Shown: one piece after another, positions 1-6,600 of the stretch | Numbering within the stretch: the stretch's first letter is position 1 | How the letters are laid out: each line of letters begins with the position of its first letter | Source of the DNA: DAOTVY01 sp041082245 | GTDB lineage: Bacteria; Chloroflexota; Chloroflexia; DTKN01 | Reading direction: 5' to 3' | Assembly (NCBI GenBank): GCA_041082245.1 | Contig: JBDOIE010000138.1 | Span: forward strand, 1 to 9,012 | DNA length: 9,012 nt | Position numbers and translations under genes: made by a program | The notes under the pieces: generated by a model | What the model was told of the DNA's origin: nothing | The model's database searches: none | Seen by the model: only the letters and a program-made list of their open reading frames with translations

Positions 1-543
1 GAAGACGCCGTCCACGACGACCAGCCGGCCGACCTCCTCCGGGCAGGACTGGAGGATGCGTTCCAGGCCTGCGAGATCGTTGTGGTTGAAGCGCTTCATC
101 GTCCCAAACGATAGCCGGCAGCCGTCCACAATGCTGGCATGGTCCTCCTTGTCGGTAATCACGACGTCGTTGCGTCCCACGAGGGAGGAAATCGCCCCCA
201 GGTTCGTCTGAAAGCCGGTGCTGAAGACCAGCCCAGCCTCTTTGCCAATGAACTTGGCCAGCCGACGTTCGAGTTCCTCGTGCAGCTCCAGGTTGCCGTT
301 GAGGAAGCGAGATCCGGTACAGCTTGTGCCGTACCGGCGGATGGCGTCGATCGCTGCTTCCCGTACCTTGGGATGGGTCGTGAGGCCCAGGTAATTGTTC
401 GAACCGATCATAATCAGGCGGTGCCCCCGAATCGTGACTTCGGTACCCTCGGTGTCCGACAGCGGGGCAAAGTAGGGGTAGTACCCTGCGGCCATCGCCT
501 CCTTGGCTTCGGTGTACGCGTAGCACTTCTGGAACAGATCCAT
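1..543 (-). CDS. PLP-dependent alpha-oxoamine synthase (serine palmitoyltransferase / KBL / BioF-like), 5' part only
   Basis: This is the first 181 codons of a minus-strand gene that runs off the left edge. The family condenses an amino acid with an acyl-CoA, with decarboxylation, on PLP in the cytoplasm. Visible family signatures are GSNNYLGL (residues 47-54), YGTSCTGSRFLNG (71-83), the STGFQTNLG loop (108-116) and DHASIVDGCRLS (134-145), in which His135 should stack on the PLP ring. The catalytic Lys and the Asp that binds the pyridine nitrogen lie in the missing C-terminal half. The N-terminus (MDLFQKCYAYTEAKE, then AAGYYPYF) is closer to what I recall of bacterial serine-palmitoyltransferase-like members than to E. 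coli Kbl or BioF, but substrate choice cannot be read from this half. The ATG start at 543 has a purine-rich leader (GAGAGGGTGG) just upstream and a good promoter behind it. Confidence 0.9.
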   Translation of the reverse strand, partial: MDLFQKCYAYTEAKEAMAAGYYPYFAPLSDTEGTEVTIRGHRLIMIGSNNYLGLTTHPKVREAAIDAIRRYGTSCTGSRFLNGNLELHEELERRLAKFIGKEAGLVFSTGFQTNLGAISSLVGRNDVVITDKEDHASIVDGCRLSFGTMKRFNHNDLAGLERILQSCPEEVGRLVVVDGVF

Positions 544-606
544 CGCCACCCTCTCTTTCCTTTCCGCCGGCTGAGTCCGGGCCGCGTGACACGCCTTATG
601 GCGTCC

Positions 607-635
607 AGTATAGCACATCAGGCCCAGCGCGGCAA
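607..635 (-). promoter_or_regulatory. Sigma-70-type promoter for the alpha-oxoamine synthase gene
   Basis: Read on the minus strand, the -35 box is TTGCCG (630-635) and the -10 box is TATACT (607-612), with a 17-bp spacer. TGC directly before the -10 gives an extended -10 element. The expected start of transcription is near 600, leaving a leader of about 57 nt before the ATG at 543. A small inverted repeat, acgcc-ttat-ggcgt (591-604), sits at the predicted start site and could be an operator half-site pair or a short 5' hairpin. This is a prediction from consensus only. Confidence 0.6.
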
Positions 636-639
636 ACAG

Positions 640-668
640 TTGACGCGCTAAGAACCGCTTGTTATAAT
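640..668 (+). promoter_or_regulatory. Near-consensus sigma-70 promoter for the lipoprotein-rimI-tsaD run
   Basis: TTGACG (640-645) and a perfect TATAAT (663-668) are separated by exactly 17 bp. Transcription should start near 675, giving a leader of roughly 48 nt before the ATG at 723. This placement also argues against the in-frame GTG at 675 as a start codon, because it would lie at or before the transcript's first base. It is back to back with the minus-strand promoter: only 4 bp separate the two -35 boxes. Confidence 0.8.
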
Positions 669-722
669 CCACCTGTGTGGTTCGTGCCAGCGTTTGAGCT
701 CTCGGCGGGATGGAGGCCACGT

Positions 723-1559
723 ATGCTGAAGCGCTCCTTGCTGACCGTCTGGCTTCTGCTCCTTCTTGTCTCTTGCGGGAGAGGAGGGGGGCACGTCCCG
801 CTCTACGAGCTCCTAGAACGGCCGGAGCGCTACCAGGGGGAGGAGGTAACGGTCCTTGGCTACTACTACCAGGACGACGAGCAACGGCTCCTCGTTATCG
901 GTATGCGCACCGACGACGGCTACCAGAACCCGGTACCGCTCGGAGACCCGATCTGGGTCGACGGTATGCCCCGGGAAGTGCTCGACTCGCTCGTTTTTGC
1001 CACCGGAACGTACTACGGGATGGTGGAAATCCGCGGACGTTTTGAGACGGGTGGTCGATTCGGCCCGCGTGGAGATATCCCTAGCCGGATCGTGGTGTCC
1101 GGTCCGGGATCGGCTGTCTCTTTGGAGGAACGGCGGATGCGGCGGGAGTGGGTGCCGGAGGAGTACCTCGTCTCCGGAACGCTGTCGCTTGCCGACCTGC
1201 TCGCGCGACCGGAGGCCTACTCGGGCAAGCAGGTGACGGTCGTGGCCTACTATTACTGGACCCCGCCCAGACCGGACGACCCGAACCAGGCACCGACGAC
1301 CAGTGTGCTGGCAGAGGGCATCCGGAGCGTGGACGGCCTGCACTATGCCGTCCCCATTGGCCGGCAGGTTTGGGTGGACGGGTTCCCCCCCAAGGTTGCA
1401 TCGACCCTGAACGTCGTTCCGGACGCCGAGCGGCCTACGAACATCCATGGTTTGGTCAAGGTTACGGGACGGCTCGACACCCGGGGTGGGTACGGGACGA
1501 ACCGCGCGTATCCCTACCGGATCGTAGTGCGGGCGGCGGAGGCGTTGCGTCCCAAGTGA
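723..1559 (+). CDS. Lipoprotein with an internally duplicated ~100-residue domain, function unknown
   Basis: This 278-residue protein starts with a lipoprotein signal: a basic start (MLKRS), a leucine-rich core, and lipobox L15-V16-S17-C18, so it is probably lipid-anchored on the outer face of the membrane. ATG 723 is chosen because GGAGG (712-716) sits 6 bp upstream and the signal peptide begins there. The mature part holds two copies of one domain (residues 25-125 and 154-269). Each runs LxxLLxRPExYxGxxVTVxxYYY, then a variable loop, then PxGxxxWVDGxP, a segment with G-x-V-(E/K)-(I/V)-x-GR-(F/L)-(D/E)-T, and RIVV. The all-beta look and the VTV...GRF pattern resemble OB-type folds, but no catalytic motif is visible and I do not recognise a named family. 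It is first in a tight run, 8 nt ahead of rimI. Coding confidence is high; function is unassigned. Confidence 0.85.
   Translation: MLKRSLLTVWLLLLLVSCGRGGGHVPLYELLERPERYQGEEVTVLGYYYQDDEQRLLVIGMRTDDGYQNPVPLGDPIWVDGMPREVLDSLVFATGTYYGMVEIRGRFETGGRFGPRGDIPSRIVVSGPGSAVSLEERRMRREWVPEEYLVSGTLSLADLLARPEAYSGKQVTVVAYYYWTPPRPDDPNQAPTTSVLAEGIRSVDGLHYAVPIGRQVWVDGFPPKVASTLNVVPDAERPTNIHGLVKVTGRLDTRGGYGTNRAYPYRIVVRAAEALRPK
795..1097 (+). repeat. Lipoprotein internal domain, copy 1
   Basis: Residues 25-125 of the lipoprotein. It contains LLERPERYQGEEVTV, GYYY, PLGDPIWVDGMP and GRFETGG, ending in RIVV. It is the shorter copy: the loop after GYYY is compact. The repeat is visible at protein level and diverged at DNA level, so it is an old duplication. 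Confidence 0.75.
1182..1529 (+). repeat. Lipoprotein internal domain, copy 2
   Basis: Residues 154-269 of the lipoprotein. It repeats the order of copy 1: LLARPEAYSGKQVTV, AYYY, PIGRQVWVDGFP, GRLDTRGGYG and RIVV. A proline-rich loop (TPPRPDDPNQAP) follows AYYY, and there is a second insertion (around DAERPTN) before the GRL strand. Copy 2 is therefore longer than copy 1. Confidence 0.75.
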
Positions 1560-1567
1560 GGAGCGGT

Positions 1568-2188
1568 GTGGAGATCCCTTATGCGGTCGAGCCGATGACC
1601 GCGGAGGACCTGGAAGAAGTGCTCGAGATCGAGCGCCGGAGCTTCGCCCAGCCGTGGTCCGCGCGGTCGTTTCTCTCTGAACTCGCGCTGCCCTATGCGC
1701 TCTACCTGGTGGCTCGCCCTGTCGCATCTCTTCCACAAACGCTACCCCACCGTGTGCCGCGCTTCTGGCAAAGCCTGAAACGAGAGCGCGTCGACCTTCG
1801 GCGTCCGGTAGTGGGGTATGGCGGGATGCAGATCATCCTTGACGAGGGGCACATCACCACCCTGGCGGTGCATCCGGACCATCGACGGCGCGGCATCGGC
1901 GCTTTGTTGCTGCTGAACCTGGTGGAACGTGCCCGCGAGCGGGGCGTCGTACGGCTGACCCTCGAGGTGCGCGTATCGAACCAGGCGGCCCAGCGGCTTT
2001 ACGAAGCGTTCGGCTTCCGCGTCGAAGGACGGCGGTTGCGTTACTACGGTGACGGGGAGGATGCCTGGATCATGTGGAGCGAGCGGCTCGATACGCCCGA
2101 AAGCCGCCTGCGGATGGAGACATTGCGACAGAAGCTGGAGGCCCGCTGGCGGGCGATGGCGGACCCCGGCGGAGGAGAAGCCCCGTGA
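1568..2188 (+). CDS. rimI: RimI-type GNAT N-acetyltransferase (ribosomal-protein-alanine acetyltransferase family)
   Basis: GNAT-fold enzyme that transfers acetyl from acetyl-CoA to a protein N-terminus; in E. coli RimI modifies ribosomal protein S18. The 206-residue product shows the RimI opening (MTAEDLEEV...IERRSF..PWS, residues 10-31), the acetyl-CoA loop R106-x-x-G109-x-G111, and TLEVRVSNQAAQRLYEAFGF (131-150), where Glu133 and Tyr145 match the catalytic pair described for RimI. GYGGM begins the central strand near residue 83. It is longer than the usual ~150 residues because of a ~30-residue basic insertion (about 51-80) and a ~30-residue charged C-terminal tail. GTG 1568 is preferred: GAGGAG (1558-1563) lies 4 nt upstream, slightly close. 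ATG 1595 is the alternative. It overlaps tsaD by 4 nt, the usual rimI-tsaD pairing. Confidence 0.88.
   Translation: MEIPYAVEPMTAEDLEEVLEIERRSFAQPWSARSFLSELALPYALYLVARPVASLPQTLPHRVPRFWQSLKRERVDLRRPVVGYGGMQIILDEGHITTLAVHPDHRRRGIGALLLLNLVERARERGVVRLTLEVRVSNQAAQRLYEAFGFRVEGRRLRYYGDGEDAWIMWSERLDTPESRLRMETLRQKLEARWRAMADPGGGEAP
2171..2177 (+). promoter_or_regulatory. Ribosome binding site fixing the tsaD start
   Basis: GGAGGAG lies 7 nt before GTG 2185, inside the last codons of rimI. It picks GTG 2185 as the tsaD start over the upstream in-frame positions, and with the GTGA stop/start overlap it suggests translational coupling of rimI and tsaD. Confidence 0.75.
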
Positions 2189-3270
2189 CGCTGATCCTGG
2201 CCGTAGAAACTTCCTGCGATGAAACGGCAGTGGCGGTGGTGCGCGACGGGCGCCACATTGTGAGCAACGTGGTGGCCTCGCAGGTCGATCTGCACCGCGC
2301 TACCGGAGGTGTTGTCCCGGAAGTGGCCTCGCGGGAACACGTCCTGCGCATGGTCCCGGTGTTGCGTGAAGCGCTTGCCCCCCTTTCCGACCCGGCGTCG
2401 GAAGTGGATGCGGTTGCGGTCACGTACGGACCGGGCCTGGCCGGCTCGCTGCTGGTCGGGGTGAACTTTGCCAAAGCGCTGGCCTTTGCCTGGGGGAAGC
2501 CGCTGGTGGCGGTGCACCACCTTGAGGCGCACATGTATGCGAACTGGTTGCTTTACGAAGAGAAAGAAGAGGATCCCCCTCGCTTTCCCGCCCTTTGCCT
2601 GGTGATCTCGGGGGGCCACACCTCCCTGATCCTGATGGAGGACCACGGGCGCTACCGACAGCTAGGGCAGACGCTCGACGATGCCGCAGGCGAAGCCTTT
2701 GACAAGGCGGCCCGTATCCTCGGCATCGGGTACCCCGGTGGCCCGGCGATCGAACAGGTGGCTCGCAGAGGCCAGCCCCAGCGTTATCGCTTGCCTCGCT
2801 CTTGGCTCCGCGGAACACACGATTTCTCGTTCAGCGGGCTCAAGACAGCCCTCTACCGGTATGCCCAGGAGGAACGGCGCCGCTCCAGTTCCCTCCACTA
2901 TGCCGAAACGCGCCCGGGAGAAGTGCCTCGCCTGAGCCGTGCAGGGGAGTTTCCCCCGTTGCCTGAACAGGTCGCGGCCGATCTGGCGGCGGCATTTCAG
3001 GAGGCGGTCGTGGATATCCTGGTACACAAGACGCTCGAAGCGGCGTCGATCTACGGCGTGCTCGAGGTCATGCTGGCAGGAGGCGTTGCGGCCAACGCTC
3101 GGCTTCGGGAGGAAATGGCGCTGCGCTCCAGTGTACCGCTGCGTGTGCCGCCTCCCGCCCTTTGCACGGATAATGCGGCTATGGTAGGCGCGGCGGCTTA
3201 CTACCGCCTCCTGCGAGGTGACCAGGCCCCCTGGAGCCTCGATGTCTCGCCGAACGTTCCCCTGGTATAA
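2185..3270 (+). CDS. tsaD: tRNA N6-adenosine threonylcarbamoyltransferase TsaD (Gcp/YgjD/Kae1 family)
   Basis: Catalytic subunit that transfers the threonylcarbamoyl group from threonylcarbamoyl-AMP to A37 of ANN-decoding tRNAs (t6A), working in the cytoplasm with TsaB and TsaE. The 361-residue protein has the full ASKHA signature: ETSCDETAVAVV (8-19), the metal-binding HLEAH (His112, His116), SGGHTSLI (142-149), DDAAGEAFDKAARILG (165-180), PGGPAIE (184-190), FSFSGLKTAL (214-223), AGGVAANARLRE (298-309) and CTDNAAM (327-333), with Asp329 as the third metal ligand. A hydrophilic insertion (about 232-257) makes it somewhat longer than the ~340-residue E. coli protein. The GTG start overlaps the rimI stop (GTGA). 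No tsaB, tsaC or tsaE lies in this window. Confidence 0.97.
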   Translation: MTLILAVETSCDETAVAVVRDGRHIVSNVVASQVDLHRATGGVVPEVASREHVLRMVPVLREALAPLSDPASEVDAVAVTYGPGLAGSLLVGVNFAKALAFAWGKPLVAVHHLEAHMYANWLLYEEKEEDPPRFPALCLVISGGHTSLILMEDHGRYRQLGQTLDDAAGEAFDKAARILGIGYPGGPAIEQVARRGQPQRYRLPRSWLRGTHDFSFSGLKTALYRYAQEERRRSSSLHYAETRPGEVPRLSRAGEFPPLPEQVAADLAAAFQEAVVDILVHKTLEAASIYGVLEVMLAGGVAANARLREEMALRSSVPLRVPPPALCTDNAAMVGAAAYYRLLRGDQAPWSLDVSPNVPLV

Positions 3271-3271
3271 A
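3263..3271 (+). promoter_or_regulatory. Possible extended -10 element before the TIGR04076 gene
   Basis: TGG-TATAAA overlaps the last codons of tsaD and fits an extended -10 (TGn-TATAAT type). No convincing -35 box stands 17 bp upstream. If used, it would start a transcript near 3278 that carries the small TIGR04076-like gene and possibly the PHP gene separately from tsaD. Weak, consensus-only evidence. Confidence 0.25.
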
Positions 3272-3274
3272 GGC

Positions 3275-3298
3275 GGCCGGCGGTAGGCCGAGCCGGCC
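3275..3298 (+). other. GC-rich hairpin between tsaD and the TIGR04076 gene
   Basis: GGCCGGC (3275-3281) and GCCGGCC (3292-3298) form a perfect 7-bp stem around a 10-nt loop, immediately after the tsaD stop. No T-run follows, so it is not a clear intrinsic terminator. It may lower read-through, protect the 3' end of the upstream message, or be chance in GC-rich DNA. Confidence 0.4.
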
Positions 3299-3337
3299 AG
3301 TACCTGCCCGCGTAGATGAGCGGCGTGGAGGTCGGAT

Positions 3338-3616
3338 ATGCCCTATCGCATCGTTGCGAGGGTCAAAGAGGTCCGGGGACAATGCGCTTTCGGGCATCGC
3401 CCGGGGGATGAGGTCGTGTTCGATGGGGAGACTGTGGCAGGACGGATCTGCCTGTCCGCGCTCTACTCTTTCCTGCCAAAGGTCTTTGCGATGCGCTACG
3501 GTGCGCAGTTCCCGTGGCTGAGCGATCCGGACGTCGCACTGCACGGCTGTCCGGATCCCAACAACCAGGTCGTCTTTGAAATCGTGCGCGTGCGGGAGTC
3601 CGTTCAAGAAAGTTAG
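3338..3616 (+). CDS. Small TIGR04076-family protein, function unknown
   Basis: This 92-residue soluble protein starts at ATG 3338 with GGAGG (3327-3331) 6 nt upstream. The layout matches what I recall of the TIGR04076 family: an N-terminal strand (YRIVARVKEV), then C16-x3-H20-x-P-G-D-E (G-H-x-x-G-D motif), a central glycine-cysteine segment (GRICLSALYSFLP, Cys38), an FPW tryptophan motif (58-60), the C-P-D-P motif (Cys71), and VVFEIVRV at the end. Three conserved-looking cysteines and one histidine could bind a metal or a cofactor, but this is inference; the family has no established role that I know of. It lacks a signal peptide, so it is cytoplasmic. The PHP gene follows 40 nt downstream, so the two could share a transcript. 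Confidence 0.8.
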   Translation: MPYRIVARVKEVRGQCAFGHRPGDEVVFDGETVAGRICLSALYSFLPKVFAMRYGAQFPWLSDPDVALHGCPDPNNQVVFEIVRVRESVQES

Positions 3617-3645
3617 TGGCATCGGTCCTTCCCGCTGCCCCGGCC

Positions 3646-3652
3646 AGGAGGT
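3646..3652 (+). promoter_or_regulatory. Strong ribosome binding site fixing the start of the PHP gene
   Basis: AGGAGGT lies 4 nt before ATG 3657. It selects this start, which begins a proper signal peptide, over in-frame positions further upstream that overlap the preceding gene. Confidence 0.75.
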
Positions 3653-3656
3653 ACTC

Positions 3657-6600
3657 ATGGCACGCCGGATGTCGCTAATTGTGCTCGTTATCCTCTTGCT
3701 TGGCATCGTGCCATTGCCGAGGGTGGAGGCCACACGTCAACCGCAGGCAACGGTACGGTACCCCTACCTTTCCATCCCCGAGATCCAGTACACGACCGAC
3801 CCCGGCGACGGCACGTACCCTTCACCCTATGCGGATCAGACGGTGCGCACCTCGGGCGTCGTGGTTGCCGTCTATCCGCACTACTATGGGGGCGCTTACA
3901 TCCTGCAAGATCCCCAGGGCGGGCCCTGGAGCGGCATCATGGTGTTCGATAGCTGCCACCAGCCCCAGGTGGGCGACGCGCTCGAGATGGTCGCCCGCGT
4001 CCAGGAATACTATGGGTTTACCGAACTGGTGGCCATCCGCGCCTACACACGTACGGGCACGCTGCCCCTTCCGACGCCAGTCGTCACGGATACCGCTCAC
4101 CTGGCAACCTCCAACCCCTTGTGGGCCGAGCGACTGGAAGGCGTCCTGGTACGCGTGGAATGGGCCACGGTAACCCACGCGAACCTGGGCTACGGCGAGT
4201 GGGGGATCACGGACGCCAGCGGAGTAGAAGCACGCGTGGACGACGTCGCGGACTATAGCTATGTGCCGGCCCTCGGCGATGTCCTGCGGGCGATTACCGG
4301 AACACTCTGGTACACCTTCGACAACTACAAACTCGAACCCCGCGGGGATGCCGATATCTGGCTCCACGACGACGTGCCGCCATCGGTCGTCTCGACGGTC
4401 CCCTCGCCCGGTGCCAGCAACGTCAGCCCCTACGAGCCGCTGCAGGCCGTCTTTAGCGAGCGGATCGATCCCGGAACGCTCGACTTTACCTGCTCCGGCC
4501 CCTCCGGGCCAGTGACCGGGACCGTGACCTACGAGTCCGGCCCTCGACGGGCTACGTTCACTCCCCATCACTTCCTTTCGCCCTATGCCTCCTACACCGC
4601 CACCATCGCGGGCACCCTCGAGGACCTCTACGGGAACCCGATGGGGGCAGACTATTCCTGGTCCTTCACCACCGGTCCGGCCGACACCACGCCTCCTCTG
4701 GTAGCCGGCGTGTCTCCTGCTCCGGGTTCGACCGGGGTCAGCATCTATGCGACGGTTGTCGTCACCTTCAACGAGGCGATGGACCCGACCAGCATCAACG
4801 AGGATACGGTGCTGCTCTTCCGGGCCGGGCAACCGGTCCCGGGCACCGTCTCGTACGATCCCGCGGCCCGCCGCGCCACCCTCGTCCCGGTAAGCCTGCT
4901 CCAGGAGAATGCGCTGTATCAGGCACGCGTGTCCGGTCAGGTACGCGATCGCGCGGGCAATCCGATGGGCTTTGACTACCCCTGGAGCTTCCGCACGGGA
5001 CCAGCACCCGTTTTCCACTGCTACCACGGCGACCTGCACAACCACACCTCGTATTCGGACGGGGCCGGCACCCCTGCCGAGGCACTGGCCACAGGCAGGG
5101 CGAACGGGCTCGACTTTATGGCGCTCACGGATCATTCCTACGCGCTGGACGATGCCGAATGGGAAGCCACCCTCGCCGCGGTGAACGCAGCCACCGTACC
5201 GGGCGAGTTCGTGGCCATCCGCGGGGCGGAATGGACCCAGGGCTCCCAGGGGCACATCAACGTCTACAACACTGTGCGCCACCCGACGCGCAGCGACATG
5301 GGGTATGCGTACGGCGATTACGTCCCAGGCCTGGAAGACGGTGCCACGGTCATCGGTTTCTACACGTGGCTTGCGCAAACGGGGACCGTAGCGCTGGACG
5401 AAACCGGTTCTTTCGCCCAGTTCAACCACCCGGGCTGGCTCAACTTCAACGACTGGGCGTACCACCCGGAAGTGCTGCACCTCATGCCGCTCGCAGAGAT
5501 GGGGAACGGGTATGGTGCTTCGTATACCTGGTCCGAGGAGCAATCGATCCGTGCGCTGGACTACGGCTGGCGGGTAGCGCCGAGCGATAACGCAGACATG
5601 CACATAGCGGAGTGGGGCGCTCACCCGATGCGCACTGGCATCTGGGCCACTGCATTGACCAAGGCCGGGGTCATGGAAGCACTTCGTGCACGGCGCACCT
5701 TCGCCAGCGAAGATCGCAACTACGAGCTTGCGTTGAGGGCCAACGGTTACTGGATGGGCTCCGAGATCCCGAACGTCGGGACGATCGCCTTCCAGATCAC
5801 GGGCTACGATCCGGACGACACCGGCACGGCACGGGTTGAACTCGTGGGGGATACGGGGCGGGTCGTGCTCTCGACCACACTCGGCAGTAGCTTCCAGTGG
5901 AACCCCTCGCTATCTATTCCGCCGGGCGTGCACTACTACTACGTACGCGTGACCCAGGCGGACGGAGATCGCATTGCCAGCGCGCCTGTTTGGACCCAGG
6001 GAAGCGAGGACGTGGCGATCACCGATTTCACCATCCAGCCGTCCATCCCGACCACGGCCACGGCTTCGCTCCTTTCCGCGCGTGTCACGAATCGGGGGAT
6101 CACGGATGTGCACGGCATCCTTGTTTCGTTCGCCGCAGACGGCGTGGTGATCGGATCGGCTTTAGTGGATGTCGCACGGAACCAGGATGCCTTTGCTTAC
6201 GTCTCCTGGCGGCCGGCCCACGTGGGATGGACTCGCTTGACGGTGTCACTCGCGAACGTCCCGGCCGGCGATAACCCGCTCGACAACGAGGCCGAGAAAT
6301 ACGTCGAAGTGACGGATCAACCGGTGCCGCTCGTGCTGATCGATGCCGGTCACAAGAACAACAACGCCGGCAGCCCGATGGCGCGCCTGGTCGCCGACCT
6401 TTCGGCGCATCGCTATAACGTGCTTTTCAACCTGGACGAGATCACGCCGGAAGACCTCGCGTCGGCGCGACTGCTCATCATTACCGATCCAGGCGAGGAT
6501 GTAGAGGACCTCTTCACGGTTACCGAGACCCGGGCGATCGCCGGGTTCGTGGCTGCGGGCGGTGCCCTCTGGATGGCCGGAGAAGCGGACTATCGCAACC

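Noticed and set aside
139..651. Plus-strand open frame of 170 codons over the left-edge gene
   Set aside because: It is antisense to the clear alpha-oxoamine synthase frame, has no family features, and crosses both promoter regions.
675..722. Upstream in-frame GTG (675) as the lipoprotein start
   Set aside because: It falls at the predicted transcript start and would put 16 residues before a standard lipoprotein signal; ATG 723 has GGAGG at ideal spacing.
1148..1567. N-terminal extension of RimI into the lipoprotein gene
   Set aside because: The open frame continues upstream, but those residues are the shifted reading of the lipoprotein and match nothing; GTG 1568 begins where RimI homology begins.
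813..1736. Minus-strand open frame of 307 codons across the lipoprotein and rimI
   Set aside because: Arg/Pro/Ser-rich translation typical of the reverse of GC-rich coding DNA; it crosses the boundary of two supported genes and has no motif.
3822..5624. Minus-strand open frame of 600 codons antisense to the PHP gene
   Set aside because: Its length is striking, but it lies within a gene with complete domain signatures. Its product is low in recognisable motifs and rich in Arg, Gly and Val, as expected where third-position GC removes stop codons from the opposite strand.
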